Positions 1 through 9,900 of a stretch of 64,000 nucleotides of DNA are shown piece after piece. The position numbers were made by a program, and so were the translations under genes. Under the pieces are notes generated by a model. The model was not told the origin of the DNA. It saw only the letters and a program-made list of their open reading frames with translations, and ran no database searches. Every line of letters begins with the position of its first letter. The stretch's first letter is position 1. The stretch comes from an uncultured Dechloromonas sp. (GTDB taxonomy: Bacteria > Pseudomonadota > Gammaproteobacteria > Burkholderiales > Rhodocyclaceae): contig NZ_CAMFKO010000019.1 of assembly GCF_945957265.1 (NCBI RefSeq), positions 1 to 64,000 of the forward strand, read 5' to 3'.

Positions 1-54
1 AATCGTGCCAACGTTTACGTGCGGTTTCGTACGCTCGAATTTTTCCTTAGCCAT
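1..54 (-). CDS. tuf: Elongation factor Tu, N-terminal fragment
   Basis: Only the first 18 codons lie in the window, running off its left edge. They read MAKEKFERTKPHVNVGTI, the near-invariant start of bacterial EF-Tu, the GTPase that delivers aminoacyl-tRNA to the ribosome. A GAGGAA Shine-Dalgarno sits 6 bases upstream of the ATG. The gene follows tRNA-Tyr, tRNA-Gly and tRNA-Thr on the same strand, the arrangement of the tufB locus in Proteobacteria, so it is probably co-transcribed with them from the promoter at 426-454. Confidence 0.95.
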   Translation of the reverse strand, partial: MAKEKFERTKPHVNVGTI

Positions 55-106
55 TCCAGTTCCTCAATAATCAGATAAATAAAAATCCAGAATCCAAGCT
101 AATCGG

Positions 107-181
<75 letters not shown>

Positions 182-211
182 CTACCTTAAAACTCCAGCC
201 GTACCGTGTCG

Positions 212-285
212 TGGAGCGGGTGAAGGGAATCGAACCCTCGTCTTAAGCTTGGAAGGCTTCAGCTCTACCATTGAGCTACACCCGC
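212..285 (-). tRNA. tRNA-Gly (anticodon TCC)
   Basis: A 74-nt cloverleaf with acceptor stem GCGGGTG/CACCCGC, anticodon TCC in the loop CTTCCAA, T loop TTCGATT and an encoded CCA end. It lies between tRNA-Tyr and tRNA-Thr in the tuf operon. Confidence 0.96.
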
Positions 286-327
286 AAAACCCTACGCCCG
301 CAGCACAGGCCGCTACAGCATTCAATC

Positions 328-412
328 TGGTGGAGGGAGAAGGATTCGAACCTTCGAAGGCTGAGCCGACAGATTTACAGTCTGTTCCCGTTGACCGCTT
401 GGGTATCCCTCC
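328..412 (-). tRNA. tRNA-Tyr (anticodon GTA)
   Basis: An 85-nt class II tRNA with a long variable arm, acceptor stem GGAGGGA, anticodon GTA in the loop CTGTAAA, T loop TTCGAATC and an encoded CCA end. It is the first tRNA after the promoter at 426-454. Confidence 0.96.
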
Positions 413-425
413 GGAAGAACCCGAG

Positions 426-454
426 ATTATCCAGACGAGCGCACACCCTGTCAA
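426..454 (-). promoter_or_regulatory. Sigma-70 promoter of the tRNA-tuf operon
   Basis: On the minus strand, TTGACA (449-454) and GATAAT (426-431) are separated by exactly 17 bases, a near-consensus promoter. Transcription would start about 7 bases before the tRNA-Tyr 5' end. The bases after the -10 (CTCGGG) are GC-rich, as in the discriminators of stringently controlled stable-RNA promoters. Confidence 0.85.
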
Positions 455-467
455 CACCCAAAAACAG

Positions 468-492
468 AAAAGCCGGCATATAGCCGGCTTTT
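468..492. terminator. Terminator after the cytochrome c gene
   Basis: A perfect 10-bp inverted repeat, AAAAGCCGGC/GCCGGCTTTT, with a 5-nt loop ATATA. It begins 19 bases past the cytochrome c stop and just precedes the tRNA promoter. The A and T runs on both arms would let it work in both directions. Confidence 0.85.
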
Positions 493-510
493 CGCGGATT
501 TGAAGCAGAA

Positions 511-819
511 TTACTTCTGCGACAGAACCCAGGCAGCCAGCTTCTTGGCTTCGTCTTCGGTGACGTTGTTCGGCGGCATCGGGATTTCGCCCCATGCGCC
601 CTTGCCACCCGCCTTGATCTTGGCGGCCAGCGCAGCCGGAGCCTTGGCATCGCCCTTGTACTTGGCGGCGACATCCTTGTAAGCCGGGCCAACCAGCTTC
701 TTGTCGATGGCATGGCAGGACATGCAGTTCTTGGCCTTGGCCAGCGCCTCGTCGGCGTTCGCCTGACCGGCCATCACGACACCAGCAGCAGCCATCATGG
801 CAATGTAAACAGCTTTCAT
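511..819 (-). CDS. Class I cytochrome c (c551/c552 type)
   Basis: A small periplasmic electron carrier of 102 residues. The first 22 residues are a signal peptide ending ANA. The haem motif CMSCH is at residues 32-36 and the likely axial methionine M81 lies in IPMPPN, the pattern of monohaem c551/c552 proteins that feed terminal oxidases or nitrite reductase. I start at MKAVYI because it begins the signal peptide and follows a GGAG site; a longer reading frame upstream has no such features. It stands alone, with a terminator behind it. Confidence 0.92.
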   Translation of the reverse strand: MKAVYIAMMAAAGVVMAGQANADEALAKAKNCMSCHAIDKKLVGPAYKDVAAKYKGDAKAPAALAAKIKAGGKGAWGEIPMPPNNVTEDEAKKLAAWVLSQK

Positions 820-966
820 TCTCTCGCTCCGTTCATCGGGTTGGTGGAAACAACAGCATCGGATGATAAAACCCTTTTCGGCCCCTGGCAAACAGGGAGA
901 AGAGCTACACCGTTTGGACATCCGTCAGCACTTAACGACCCACGCGCGCCCATGGTTGACAGGGGG

Positions 967-1587
967 TCACGAAGGACGGGAGGAGATCGCCAGCAAGGCG
1001 CCCGCGGAAACGAACAAGCCGCCGAAAAACCTGTTCTGCAGGCGGATGCTGCGCGGATCATGGAGCCAGCGCCCAAGGCGCTCCGCGGCCAGGGCGTATC
1101 CGGACATGACCAGCATGTCGGTCAGGCACAGGGTGGCGGCGATTTCCCCGTACTGCGCCGCCTGCGGCAAGGCCGGATCGACGAACTGGGGCACCAGGGC
1201 GCCAATGAAGATGATCGCCTTCGGATTGGTCAAATTGACCAGCAGCCCCTGGACGAACAGGCTCCTCTGGCGGGTCGCGGGCAAGCGGGCATCGACGGGC
1301 GTCACCGGGGCTCGCCATTTCTGGATGCCGAGCCAAAGGAGATAGGCGGCGCCGAGAAACTTGATGACCGCGAAGGCCGTCTCCGATGCCGCGAGCAGGG
1401 CACCCAGCCCCAGCGCGACGACCAGCAGCTGCAGCAGCAGCGCGACCTGCAAGCCGAGGATGACGACCAGGGCCGCGGCGTAGCCGTGACGGACGCCGGT
1501 ACTCATGCTGACCACGGCGCCCGGCCCTGGCGTGACGGCGATCAGGATCGCCGCCAGCAGGAACCCGAACCAGACGGTCAGCGTCAT
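967..1587 (-). CDS. LysE/RhtB family amino-acid exporter
   Basis: A 206-residue inner-membrane protein with about six hydrophobic segments. The N-terminal [17 protein letters not shown] and the central [18 protein letters not shown] are the family signatures of LysE/RhtB exporters, which expel amino acids or homoserine-type compounds. Its ATG overlaps the ilvD stop by 4 bases (ATGA), so the two are translationally coupled. That suggests, without proving, export of branched-chain amino acids or a related product. The substrate cannot be read from sequence. Confidence 0.88.
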   Translation of the reverse strand: MTLTVWFGFLLAAILIAVTPGPGAVVSMSTGVRHGYAAALVVILGLQVALLLQLLVVALGLGALLAASETAFAVIKFLGAAYLLWLGIQKWRAPVTPVDARLPATRQRSLFVQGLLVNLTNPKAIIFIGALVPQFVDPALPQAAQYGEIAATLCLTDMLVMSGYALAAERLGRWLHDPRSIRLQNRFFGGLFVSAGALLAISSRPS

Positions 1588-3440
1588 TTGCGACGCTGGA
1601 TCTGCGTCACGTCGCGCACCGCGCCCTTGTCGGCCGAGGTGGCCATCAGGGCGTAGGCCTGCAGCGCGGCGGAAACCGTGCGCTGGCGATCGACCGGTTT
1701 CCAGGCGGCATCGCCCTTGGCGTCCATGGCTGCACGGCGCCTGGCGAGAACCTCGTCGGAAACGGCCAGATGGATGCGGCGGTTCGGGATGTCGATCTCG
1801 ATGGTATCGCCCTCCTCGACCAGGCCGATGGCGCCGCCGTCCGCCGCTTCCGGCGAGGCGTGGCCGATGGACAGCCCGGAAGTGCCGCCGGAGAAACGGC
1901 CGTCGGTGAGCAGGGCGCATTCCTTGCCCAGACCCATCGACTTCAGGTAGGAGGTCGGGTAGAGCATTTCCTGCATGCCCGGGCCGCCCTTCGGGCCTTC
2001 GTAGCGGATGACGACGACGTCGCCGGCGACGATCTGGCCGCCGAGGATGCCTTCCACCGCCGAATCCTGGCTTTCGAAGACGCGGGCGCGGCCGGTGAAT
2101 TTCCAGATCGACTCATCGACGCCGGCCGTCTTGACGATGCAGCCGTCGAGCGCGATGTTGCCGGAGAGAACGGCCAGGCCGCCATCCTTGGAATAGGCAT
2201 TGGCCTTGTTGCGGATACAGCCCTGGGTGCGATCGAGATCGAGTTCGTTGAAACGACGATCCTGCGAGAAGGCGACCTGGGTCGGCACGCCGCCCGGCGC
2301 GGCCTTGAAGAAATCATGCACCGTGACGTCGTGTTCGCGCACGACGTCCCAGCGGTCGATGGCTTCGCCCAGCGTCCTGGCGTGAACGGTCGGCGCATCG
2401 CGATGCAACAGGCCGGCACGGTCGAGTTCGCCGAGGATGCCCATGATGCCGCCGGCGCGGTGGACGTCCTCGATGTGGTACTTGTCGGTCATCGGCGCCA
2501 CCTTGCACAGGCAGGGCACGGAACGCGAGATGCGGTCGATGTCGGCCATCGTGAAATCGACGCCGGCTTCCTGCGCGGCAGCCAGGATGTGCAGCACGGT
2601 ATTGGTCGAGCCGCCCATGGCGACGTCGAGGGTCATGGCGTTTTCGAAGGCCTTGGCGGAGGCGATCGAGCGCGGCAGCACCGAGGCGTCGTCCTGCTCG
2701 TAGTAGCGCTTGCACAGTTCGACGGCGAGGCGACCGGCGCGCAGGAACAGTTGCTTGCGGTCGGCATGGGTGGCGACGACGGTGCCGTTGCCGGGCAGGC
2801 TGAGGCCGAGCGCTTCGGTCAGGCAGTTCATCGAGTTGGCGGTAAACATGCCGGAGCACGAACCGCAAGTCGGGCAAGCGGAACGCTCGATTTCGTCGAG
2901 ATCGGCCTGCGACACGGAGGCGTCGGCCGCCTTGACCATGGCATCGACCAGGTCGAGGTGCACGACCTGGTCCTGCAGCTTGACCTTGCCGGCTTCCATC
3001 GGACCGCCGGAGACGAAGACGACCGGGATGTTCAGGCGCATGGCGGCCATCAGCATGCCCGGGGTGATCTTGTCGCAGTTGGAGATGCAGACCATGGCGT
3101 CGGCGCAGTGGGCGTTGACCATGTATTCGACCGAGTCGGCGATCAGGTCGCGACTCGGCAGCGAATAGAGCATGCCGCTGTGGCCCATGGCGATGCCGTC
3201 GTCGATGGCGATGGTGTTGAATTCCTTGGCGACGCCGCCGGCCGCCTCGATCTCGCGTGCCACCATCTGGCCCAGGTCCTTGAGATGGACATGGCCCGGC
3301 ACGAACTGGGTGAAGCTGTTGACCACCGCGATGATCGGCTTGCCGAAGTCGCCATCCTTCATGCCGGTGGCGCGCCACAAGGAGCGGGCACCCGCCATGT
3401 TGCGGCCGTGGGTGGAGGTATGGGAACGATATTGCGGCAT
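1584..3440 (-). CDS. ilvD: Dihydroxy-acid dehydratase
   Basis: Converts 2,3-dihydroxy-isovalerate and -methylvalerate to the 2-keto acids of valine and isoleucine synthesis, using an Fe-S cluster. The 618 residues match the usual length of about 615. Seen are the N-terminus [19 protein letters not shown], the cluster cysteine motifs [10 protein letters not shown] and [11 protein letters not shown], and the C-terminal [15 protein letters not shown] start at MPQYRS, the conserved family start behind a GGAGAG site, and not at an upstream start ten codons earlier. Divergent from lgt, coupled to the LysE-type exporter. Confidence 0.97.
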   Translation of the reverse strand: MPQYRSHTSTHGRNMAGARSLWRATGMKDGDFGKPIIAVVNSFTQFVPGHVHLKDLGQMVAREIEAAGGVAKEFNTIAIDDGIAMGHSGMLYSLPSRDLIADSVEYMVNAHCADAMVCISNCDKITPGMLMAAMRLNIPVVFVSGGPMEAGKVKLQDQVVHLDLVDAMVKAADASVSQADLDEIERSACPTCGSCSGMFTANSMNCLTEALGLSLPGNGTVVATHADRKQLFLRAGRLAVELCKRYYEQDDASVLPRSIASAKAFENAMTLDVAMGGSTNTVLHILAAAQEAGVDFTMADIDRISRSVPCLCKVAPMTDKYHIEDVHRAGGIMGILGELDRAGLLHRDAPTVHARTLGEAIDRWDVVREHDVTVHDFFKAAPGGVPTQVAFSQDRRFNELDLDRTQGCIRNKANAYSKDGGLAVLSGNIALDGCIVKTAGVDESIWKFTGRARVFESQDSAVEGILGGQIVAGDVVVIRYEGPKGGPGMQEMLYPTSYLKSMGLGKECALLTDGRFSGGTSGLSIGHASPEAADGGAIGLVEEGDTIEIDIPNRRIHLAVSDEVLARRRAAMDAKGDAAWKPVDRQRTVSAALQAYALMATSADKGAVRDVTQIQRRK

Positions 3441-3491
3441 GACTCTCTCTCCGTCGAAACTGAACGCCACGGTGTTGTCACGGGCGCGAAC

Positions 3492-3497
3492 TATAAT
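3492..3497 (+). promoter_or_regulatory. Candidate -10 box for lgt
   Basis: A perfect TATAAT lies 31 bases before the lgt start. No good -35 sits 16-18 bases upstream; the nearest TTGTCA (3475-3480) is only 11 bases away. The call rests on the -10 alone. Confidence 0.35.
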
Positions 3498-3527
3498 CGG
3501 CTAATTCTAGCCCACTCTGCGCCTGCA

Positions 3528-4319
3528 ATGCTTCTACACCCGCAGTTCGACCCTATCGCCTTTTCTGTCGGCCCGCTTTCCGTGCGCTGGTACGGTTTGA
3601 TGTATCTGGTCGCCTTCGTTCAATTTATTTTGCTCGGACGGCTGCGCATCAAGAACCGCCCCGGCTTTCTGACCAGCGAACAGCTCGACGACCTGCTCTT
3701 CTACGGCATGCTTGGCGTCATTCTCGGCGGCCGGCTTGGCCAGGTCCTGTTCTACGAGCCGGGCTACTACCTGGCCAATCCGCTGGAAATCCTCGCCGTC
3801 TGGAAGGGCGGCATGAGCTTCCATGGCGGCTTCCTCGGCGTGCTGGTCGCCATGGGCTTGTGGACGCGCAAGCACGGCAAGCACTGGTTCGACGTGATGG
3901 ACTTCGTCGCCCCGCTGGTGCCCCTCGGCCTGGCCGCCGGGCGCATCGGCAATTTCATCAACGGCGAGCTGTGGGGTCGCGTCGCCGACCCGAGCCTGCC
4001 GTGGGCGATGATTTTCCCGCAGTCGGGCGACATGCAGGCGCGCCATCCGTCGCAGCTGTATCACGTCGGCCTGGAAGGCCTGGCACTGTTCGCCATCCTC
4101 TGGCTGTACAGCCGGCAGCCGCGGCCGCGGGCGGCGGTATCCGGCGTCTTCCTGATCGGCTACGGCGCCTTCCGCTTCATCACCGAGTTCTTCCGCGAGC
4201 CGGATCACGGCATATTCGGGCAGTCGTACATCATCAGCATGGGGCAGTGGCTGTCGCTGCCGATGATCCTGGCCGGCGTCGCGATGCTGGCCTTTGCCTA
4301 CCGGAAGAAAACCCTATAA
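3528..4319 (+). CDS. lgt: Prolipoprotein diacylglyceryl transferase
   Basis: Transfers diacylglycerol from phosphatidylglycerol to the lipobox cysteine, the first step of lipoprotein maturation in the inner membrane. The 263 residues show about seven membrane segments. The conserved region [27 protein letters not shown] and the Lgt signature [14 protein letters not shown] are all present. The ATG chosen begins [23 protein letters not shown], the usual Lgt N-terminus. The window encodes several lipoprotein substrates. Confidence 0.97.
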   Translation: MLLHPQFDPIAFSVGPLSVRWYGLMYLVAFVQFILLGRLRIKNRPGFLTSEQLDDLLFYGMLGVILGGRLGQVLFYEPGYYLANPLEILAVWKGGMSFHGGFLGVLVAMGLWTRKHGKHWFDVMDFVAPLVPLGLAAGRIGNFINGELWGRVADPSLPWAMIFPQSGDMQARHPSQLYHVGLEGLALFAILWLYSRQPRPRAAVSGVFLIGYGAFRFITEFFREPDHGIFGQSYIISMGQWLSLPMILAGVAMLAFAYRKKTL

Positions 4320-4320
4320 T
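4293..4320 (+). promoter_or_regulatory. Candidate promoter overlapping the lgt stop codon
   Basis: TATAAT at 4315-4320 contains the TAA stop of lgt. TTTGCC at 4293-4298 is 16 bases upstream. It would drive the VOC gene starting at 4360. The -35 match is weak. Confidence 0.4.
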
Positions 4321-4359
4321 TATGGATTACATCATTCAATCCACGATAGGAATCCCGTC

Positions 4360-4836
4360 ATGACACGTCCGTTCAAGGTTCTCGGCATCCAGCAAATCGC
4401 CATCGGCGGCCCTTCCAAGGAAAAGCTGCGCACGTTGTGGGTCGAGAAATTCGGCCTGGAAATCACCAGCACCTTCGTTTCCGAGCGCGAGAACGTCGAT
4501 GAGGACATCTGCGCCATGGGCAGCGGTCCGTTCAAGGTCGAGGTCGACCTGATGCAGCCGCTCGATCCGGAGAAAAAACCGGCCGTGCATGCCACCCCGC
4601 TCAACCACGTCGGCCTGTGGATCGACGACCTGCCCAAGGCCGTCGAATGGCTGTCGGCCAACGGCGTGCGCTTCGCCCCGGGCGGCATCCGCAAGGGCGC
4701 GGCCGGTTTCGACATCACCTTCCTGCATCCCAAGGGCAACGAGGAATTCCCCATCGGCGGCGAAGGCGTCCTGATCGAACTGGTCCAGGCCCCGCCGGAA
4801 GTGGTTTCCGCCTTTGCCAAGCTGGCCGGCAACTAA
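4360..4836 (+). CDS. VOC (glyoxalase/bleomycin-resistance fold) protein
   Basis: A 158-residue protein with two beta-alpha-beta-beta-beta modules of the vicinal-oxygen-chelate superfamily. Likely metal ligands include the His in [11 protein letters not shown] and the Glu in GVLIELVQ. It could be a lactoylglutathione-lyase-like or methylmalonyl-CoA-epimerase-like enzyme; the sequence does not decide. The start at MTRPFKVLG follows AGGA, while an upstream in-frame start would lie inside lgt. The next gene follows 6 bases after its stop. Confidence 0.8.
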   Translation: MTRPFKVLGIQQIAIGGPSKEKLRTLWVEKFGLEITSTFVSERENVDEDICAMGSGPFKVEVDLMQPLDPEKKPAVHATPLNHVGLWIDDLPKAVEWLSANGVRFAPGGIRKGAAGFDITFLHPKGNEEFPIGGEGVLIELVQAPPEVVSAFAKLAGN

Positions 4837-4842
4837 GGAAAC

Positions 4843-5595
4843 ATGGACGACATTCCCGAGGACGATCTCGAGGAATCCCGGGCGGCGCTCGCGCCAACGC
4901 TGGATGCGACCGCCGCCCTGCTGCCCTGGGTGGAGAAATCCCGCCCGCCGCGCTTCGACGCCCAGCTGAACGAACGCTGGATCGCAGCCAGCCGCCGCCT
5001 GGAACAGGCCTGGGCCCAGCGCCATGGCGCCGGCGCCGACGACGTTCGGCCCGCCGTCTTCAATCTCTACACCATCGCGCTGGAAACCGCGGACAGCGAT
5101 TGCCTCCGCCTTGGCGAAGCGCTGGCCGATGCCGCCGACCGGCTCGAGGAAGGGAACCCTTCCCCCCGCCTACTCGCCGCACTGAGCGGCACGATCGAGT
5201 CCCTGCGCGACCCGCTTGGCCTGGAGCACGATGCGTTTGCCGAACGCGCGCGGCACTTTGCCGGGCGACTCGAAACGACAGTCAGCACCAGCGATGCCAG
5301 CCAGCGATCGCCGGTCCTCGACCGCCTGTTCGTGAGCGAGGCACACGAACAACTGGAGCTCTTGCGCGACGCCCTGGCCGCCTTGCCGCCCGATGCCTAC
5401 GTGCTGACCACGGAAGCGCTGAAACTGGCCCAGGATGCCGAAACGCTAGAAATTTGGGGCGTCATGCACCTCGCCCGCCAGTTCGCCGACGCGGTGACGC
5501 AAAACACCAACGAGCTGGACGGCAACGCGGCCAGGGAACAACTCCTGGCGCTGCTCGATACGCTGGAAAAAACGATAGCCGCGGTGCCGACCTAG
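4843..5595 (+). CDS. Hpt/CheA-like alpha-helical protein, unknown function
   Basis: I do not recognise a named family. The 250 residues are almost entirely predicted helix and acidic. The C-terminal part (about residues 165-235, FVSEAHEQLELLRDAL onward) resembles the helical bundle of histidine phosphotransfer domains in pili or chemotaxis CheA-like proteins, but the phosphorylatable His of the usual AHxLKG motif is absent. It follows the VOC gene by 6 bases and converges with the GAF-PAS gene, sharing 4 bases at the stop codons. Confidence 0.65.
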   Translation: MDDIPEDDLEESRAALAPTLDATAALLPWVEKSRPPRFDAQLNERWIAASRRLEQAWAQRHGAGADDVRPAVFNLYTIALETADSDCLRLGEALADAADRLEEGNPSPRLLAALSGTIESLRDPLGLEHDAFAERARHFAGRLETTVSTSDASQRSPVLDRLFVSEAHEQLELLRDALAALPPDAYVLTTEALKLAQDAETLEIWGVMHLARQFADAVTQNTNELDGNAAREQLLALLDTLEKTIAAVPT

Positions 5596-6515
5596 GCGGC
5601 CCGGAGAATGCTGAGCGCCAGACGGCGGCCGTCGCTGAGGTCGGTTCTCTCGGCCGACACGCTCACCTGGATCCGCCGTCCGTCGCTGCGCTGGACCTCC
5701 GCCGCCAGGCGGCTCGCCGCCGCGCTGCCGTCCAGCATGCGACTGACCTCTCCCGTCACGGCTGACTGCTGCTCAACGGAATAGAGGCTGACATGGTGAC
5801 GCCCGAGCAACTCTTCGCGCGAACGCCCGGTCAGCGCTTCGGCCTGGCGATTGACGTCGAGAATTTCACCGCTCCGGGCATCGGCCAGCAGCATGGCATC
5901 CTGCGAGGCGTTGATGACGGCCCGCAACTGCTCCACCGCCGCACAGGCCTGGCGCTTGGCTTCGCCCGCCTCGTACTCGACCAGCGCCAACGTCACCAGG
6001 TTGGCCACGGCCTGGGCAAAAATCTGGTGCGCCGCCGCCCAGGACTGCCGGGAACCGACCTGCTCGAGACACAGAACCCCCTGCAGTTCGCCCCGGATGT
6101 GGATGGGCGTGGCCAGCATTGCGGTAACCCGGTGGCGCGGCAGGTAATAGCTGACGAATTCGGCCGTCATCGGATGCACGTAGACATCGTCGACCGCAAT
6201 GCCGTTACCTTCCTGCAGCGCCGCGAAGAAGACCGGGTGGCCGATGGCGTCGATGGTGTTGCCGCTGCTGTGTAGCCGTTTCGAGCGCTCGTACAGGCCG
6301 AGGCAGCGCAACTCGCGCTGGTCGTCGGTCAGCGCCCAGATGCTGGCGCGCTCCACACCGCAGATATTGGCGGCCGACTCGGTCAGGATGCTGAGCATCA
6401 TGTCCAGGCTGGCCTCCGCGAAGTAGGCACCGCGCGAAAGGCTGGCGATGCCCTCCTGGAGGTCTTCCGGAGGCATCAGGGCGGTGGAGGAGACGAGGCT
6501 GAGTTGGGTTTCCAT
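5592..6515 (-). CDS. GAF-PAS sensory protein without output domain
   Basis: A 307-residue soluble sensor. Residues about 20-170 form a GAF domain (ICGVERASIWALTDD, LATPIHIRGELQGVLCLEQ). A short coiled linker leads to a PAS domain at about 190-305 (VINASQDAMLLADARSGEILDVNRQAEALTGRSREELLG). No kinase, GGDEF, EAL or HTH domain follows, so it must act through a partner or be a stand-alone binder. The ATG has no convincing ribosome-binding site, so the start is uncertain. Confidence 0.85.
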   Translation of the reverse strand: METQLSLVSSTALMPPEDLQEGIASLSRGAYFAEASLDMMLSILTESAANICGVERASIWALTDDQRELRCLGLYERSKRLHSSGNTIDAIGHPVFFAALQEGNGIAVDDVYVHPMTAEFVSYYLPRHRVTAMLATPIHIRGELQGVLCLEQVGSRQSWAAAHQIFAQAVANLVTLALVEYEAGEAKRQACAAVEQLRAVINASQDAMLLADARSGEILDVNRQAEALTGRSREELLGRHHVSLYSVEQQSAVTGEVSRMLDGSAAASRLAAEVQRSDGRRIQVSVSAERTDLSDGRRLALSILRAA

Positions 6516-6630
6516 GTTGCAGGGGCGGCGATTTGGCCCGACGGGCGTTGCTGACAGCCTCCATGGTAATCACGCCCCCAATAGATACCTGTGAATTCCT
6601 CCACATTTAACGAAAGTAATAACAATCCAA

Positions 6631-6975
6631 TTATCGATCGTCCTCACTCGGCGTCGTCTTGAATACGAAAGCGGCCTTTTCGACGTCGGTAATCCAGACC
6701 AGCCCGTCACCGTAATGACCGGTCTGGGCAATCTCGGTGATGCGCTGGAAGATCACTTCGGCAACCTCGTCGGGGGCAACGATTTCGACACGGACCTTGG
6801 GCGTGTAGTCGGTCAGCTCGTCCTTGATCTTGACCTTGGCGGGCACGTGCCGGCTCGGCGCGCTGCAGCCTTCGACGCGATCCACCGTCATGCCCGGGAA
6901 CCCGGGCAAGGCAACCAGGGCTTCGCGCAGGAGCGGCAGTTTGTTCGGACGGATGATGGCCTTGATTTCCTTCAT
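6631..6975 (-). CDS. PII-like signalling protein of the RND-linked group
   Basis: A 114-residue GlnB-fold protein. It keeps the N-terminal MKEIKAIIRPNKL strand and a B-loop like the PII one (TGHYGDGLVWI, against the usual TGKIGDGK). The T-loop region lacks the tyrosine that GlnD uridylylates. It is the last gene of the RND efflux operon, its ATG overlapping the pump's stop by 4 bases. A PII subgroup tied to heavy-metal RND pumps has been described (called PII-NG). Control of the pump by nucleotide or metal binding is inference. Confidence 0.85.
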   Translation of the reverse strand: MKEIKAIIRPNKLPLLREALVALPGFPGMTVDRVEGCSAPSRHVPAKVKIKDELTDYTPKVRVEIVAPDEVAEVIFQRITEIAQTGHYGDGLVWITDVEKAAFVFKTTPSEDDR

Positions 6976-9900
6976 GCTTCGATTCCCTCTTCGTCGAACC
7001 AGCGATAAATGGTGGGCAGAACCACCAGCGTCAGCAAGGTCGATGTAATCAATCCGCCGATGACCACGATGGCCAGCGGCCTTTGCACCTCTGAGCCCGG
7101 CCCCGTCGAGAACAGGAAGGGGATCAGGCCGAGCATGGCGACGGTTGCCGTCATCATCACCGGCCGGAAGCGCAGCTTGGCGCCCTCGACGACGGCTTCG
7201 CGAACGCTGCGCCCCTCTTCGCGCAGACCGCGGATATACGACACGAGCACGACGCCGTTGAGCACCGCGATACCCCACAGGGCGATGAAACCGACCGAGG
7301 CCGGGACCGACAAATACTCGCCGGTGAGGAACAGGCCGACGATGCCGCCAATCGATGCGAAGGGCAGCACGGTGATGATCAGCGTCGCGAAACGCAAGGA
7401 GTTGAAGAGCAGGAAGAGCAGGAAGAAGATCGCCGCGATGGTGATCGGGATGATGATCTTCAGGTGGCCGAGCGCCCGCTCCATGTTCTGGAACTGACCG
7501 CCCCACTCCAGATAATAGCCGTCGGGCAGCTTGATCTGGGCCTCGACCTTCTGTTGCAACTCAGCCACGAAACTGCCCAAGTCGCGATCCTTGACGTTGA
7601 CGCCGACCACGATACGGCGCTTGCCCAGTTCGCGCGAAATCTGCGCCGGGCCGTCGACCACGGCGATCCTGGCAACGTCGGCGAGGCGGGCCTGGGCGCC
7701 GTTCCTGGAAGTAATCAGGATGTTCGAGATGGCCTCGACGTTATTGCGGAAGCGCTCCGGCAAGCGCACCACGCCGGGGAAACGGCGCTCGCCCTCGAAG
7801 ATTTCGGTCGCCACCTTGCCGCCGACCGCCGTTTCCAGCAGATCGTTGACGTCGGCGACGTTGATGCCGAGACGGGCAATGGCCTGACGGTCGATTTCGA
7901 TGGACAGGTATTGCTGGCCGCTGATCCGCTCGATGCGCAAGTCCTGCGCGCCTTGCAGCGATTGTGCAACCTTGCCGATCTGGCCGGCGACTTTCTTCAA
8001 CTGGTCGAGATCGTCGCCGAACACCTTGACGGCGATATCGGAACGGACGCCCGTCACCATTTCATCGACGCGGTCGGAAATCGGCTGCGCCATGACGATC
8101 TGCACACCCGGCAAGGCTTTCAGCTTGTCGCGCATGGCGTCCTGGATGTCGTCCTGCGTCCAGCCGGACGGCCACTCGCTGCGCGGCTTCAGGCTGACGA
8201 TGGGAGTCGATTCGTTCGGCCCCTGCGGGTCGGCCGGCGATTCGCCGCGACCGACGCCGGAGACCGCCGACTTGACGCCCGGGACCTGCATGACCAGCCG
8301 CATGGCCTCCATTTCCATCTTGATCGACTCGTCGAGCGAGATGTTGGGCACCCGGTTGATGCCCGGCACCACGGAACCTTCCTTCATTTCGGGAATGAAG
8401 GCGGTGCCGAGGAAAGGCAGCATGGCGACGGTCAGCGCAAAGACGGCAACCGACAGGGTCACGGTTTTCTTTTCGTTCCCCAGCGCCCAGTGCAGCATTT
8501 TGAGATAGCGTTGCTTCATCGCCGCGATCAGCCGGGTATCGTGATCGCCGTCGTGGGCCGGCGGCTTGAGCAGGTAGGTCGACATCACCGGCGTCAGCGT
8601 CATCGACAGGACCAGCGAAATGGCGAGCGCGATGGCGATGGTGTAGGCGAGCGGCGCGAACATCTTGCCTTCCATGCCCTGCAGGGTCATCAGCGGAAGG
8701 AAGACGAGGATGATGATACCGACGCCGAAGATGACCGGCGTCGCCACTTCGACCACCGCGCGCAGGATGACCCGGGTCTGGCTTTCACCGGACTTTGCCG
8801 TGCGCCCCAATTGCAGGAAGGCGTTTTCGACCACCACCACCGAGCCGTCCACCATCAGACCGATGGCGATGGCCAAGCCGCCGAGCGACATCAGGTTGGC
8901 CGAGATGCCCAGCTTGTTCATGGCCATGAAGGTGAGCAGCGGCGTCAACACCAGGGTACCGACGACGATCAGCGACGAGCGCACGTCGCCGAGGAACAGG
9001 AAGAGCACGACGACAACCAGCGCCACGCCTTCGAGCAACACCTTGGTCACGGTCCATAGCGCCGCGTCGACCAATTCGGAGCGATCGTAATAGGGCTCGA
9101 TCTTCAGCCCATCGGGGAGCATCCCCTTGCCGTTGATTTCGTCGACCCGTGCCTTGATGCGCCCGACCACTTCCTTGGCGTTGCCGCCGGCGATCATCAT
9201 CACCACGCCGCCGACCGATTCGGTGACACCATTCTTGATCACCGCGCCCTGGCGAACTTCGTGGCCGATTTGGACCTCGGCCACGTCGCGGACATACACC
9301 GGCACACCGTCCTTTTCCTTGAGCACGATGGCGCGCAAATCCTCAACATCGCGCACCAGGCCGATACCGCGGATCAGATACTGCTCGGCGTATTGAGGCA
9401 GCACGCCGCCGCCGGCGTTGGCGTTGTTTCTGCCCACCGCCTGATAGACATCGGCCACCGACAGGCCGAAGTGGCGCAGCTTGTCCGGATTGACCAGGAC
9501 CTGGTACTGGCGGGCGAAACCGCCCTGCGAGTTGATTTCGGCGACGCCGGGAATCGAGCGCAGCAAGGGACGTACCACCCAGTCCTGAGCGACCCGGCGC
9601 TTCATCAATTCTTCTTCGCTCAGCGTCTTGTCGCCGTCGTCGGCCCGCTCGAGGGTGTATTGATAGACCTCGCCCAGTCCGGTGGACACCGGGCCGAGTA
9701 CGGGTGCAATACCTTCCGGCAAGCGCGAGCCGACTTCGAGCAGGCGCTCCATGACCAGTTGGCGGGCGAAATAGACGTTGGTCTTGTCGCTGAACACCAG
9801 CGTGATCAGCGACAACCCCGGCTTGTTCAGCGAGCGCATTTCCTCCAGCCCGGGCAGACCGGTCATCGCCACTTCCAGCGGCACGGTGGCGAAGCGCTCG

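Noticed and set aside
1770-4319. An 849-codon plus-strand frame covering the ilvD region and lgt
   Set aside because: The first two thirds are the antisense of ilvD with repetitive, low-complexity protein; only the lgt part has a family match and its own start.
6205-6606. A minus-strand frame with a good GGGGGCG site upstream of the GAF-PAS start
   Set aside because: It is out of frame with the GAF domain and gives an Arg/Pro-rich shadow protein. It may mean the true GAF-PAS start is misjudged, but no frameshift is evident.
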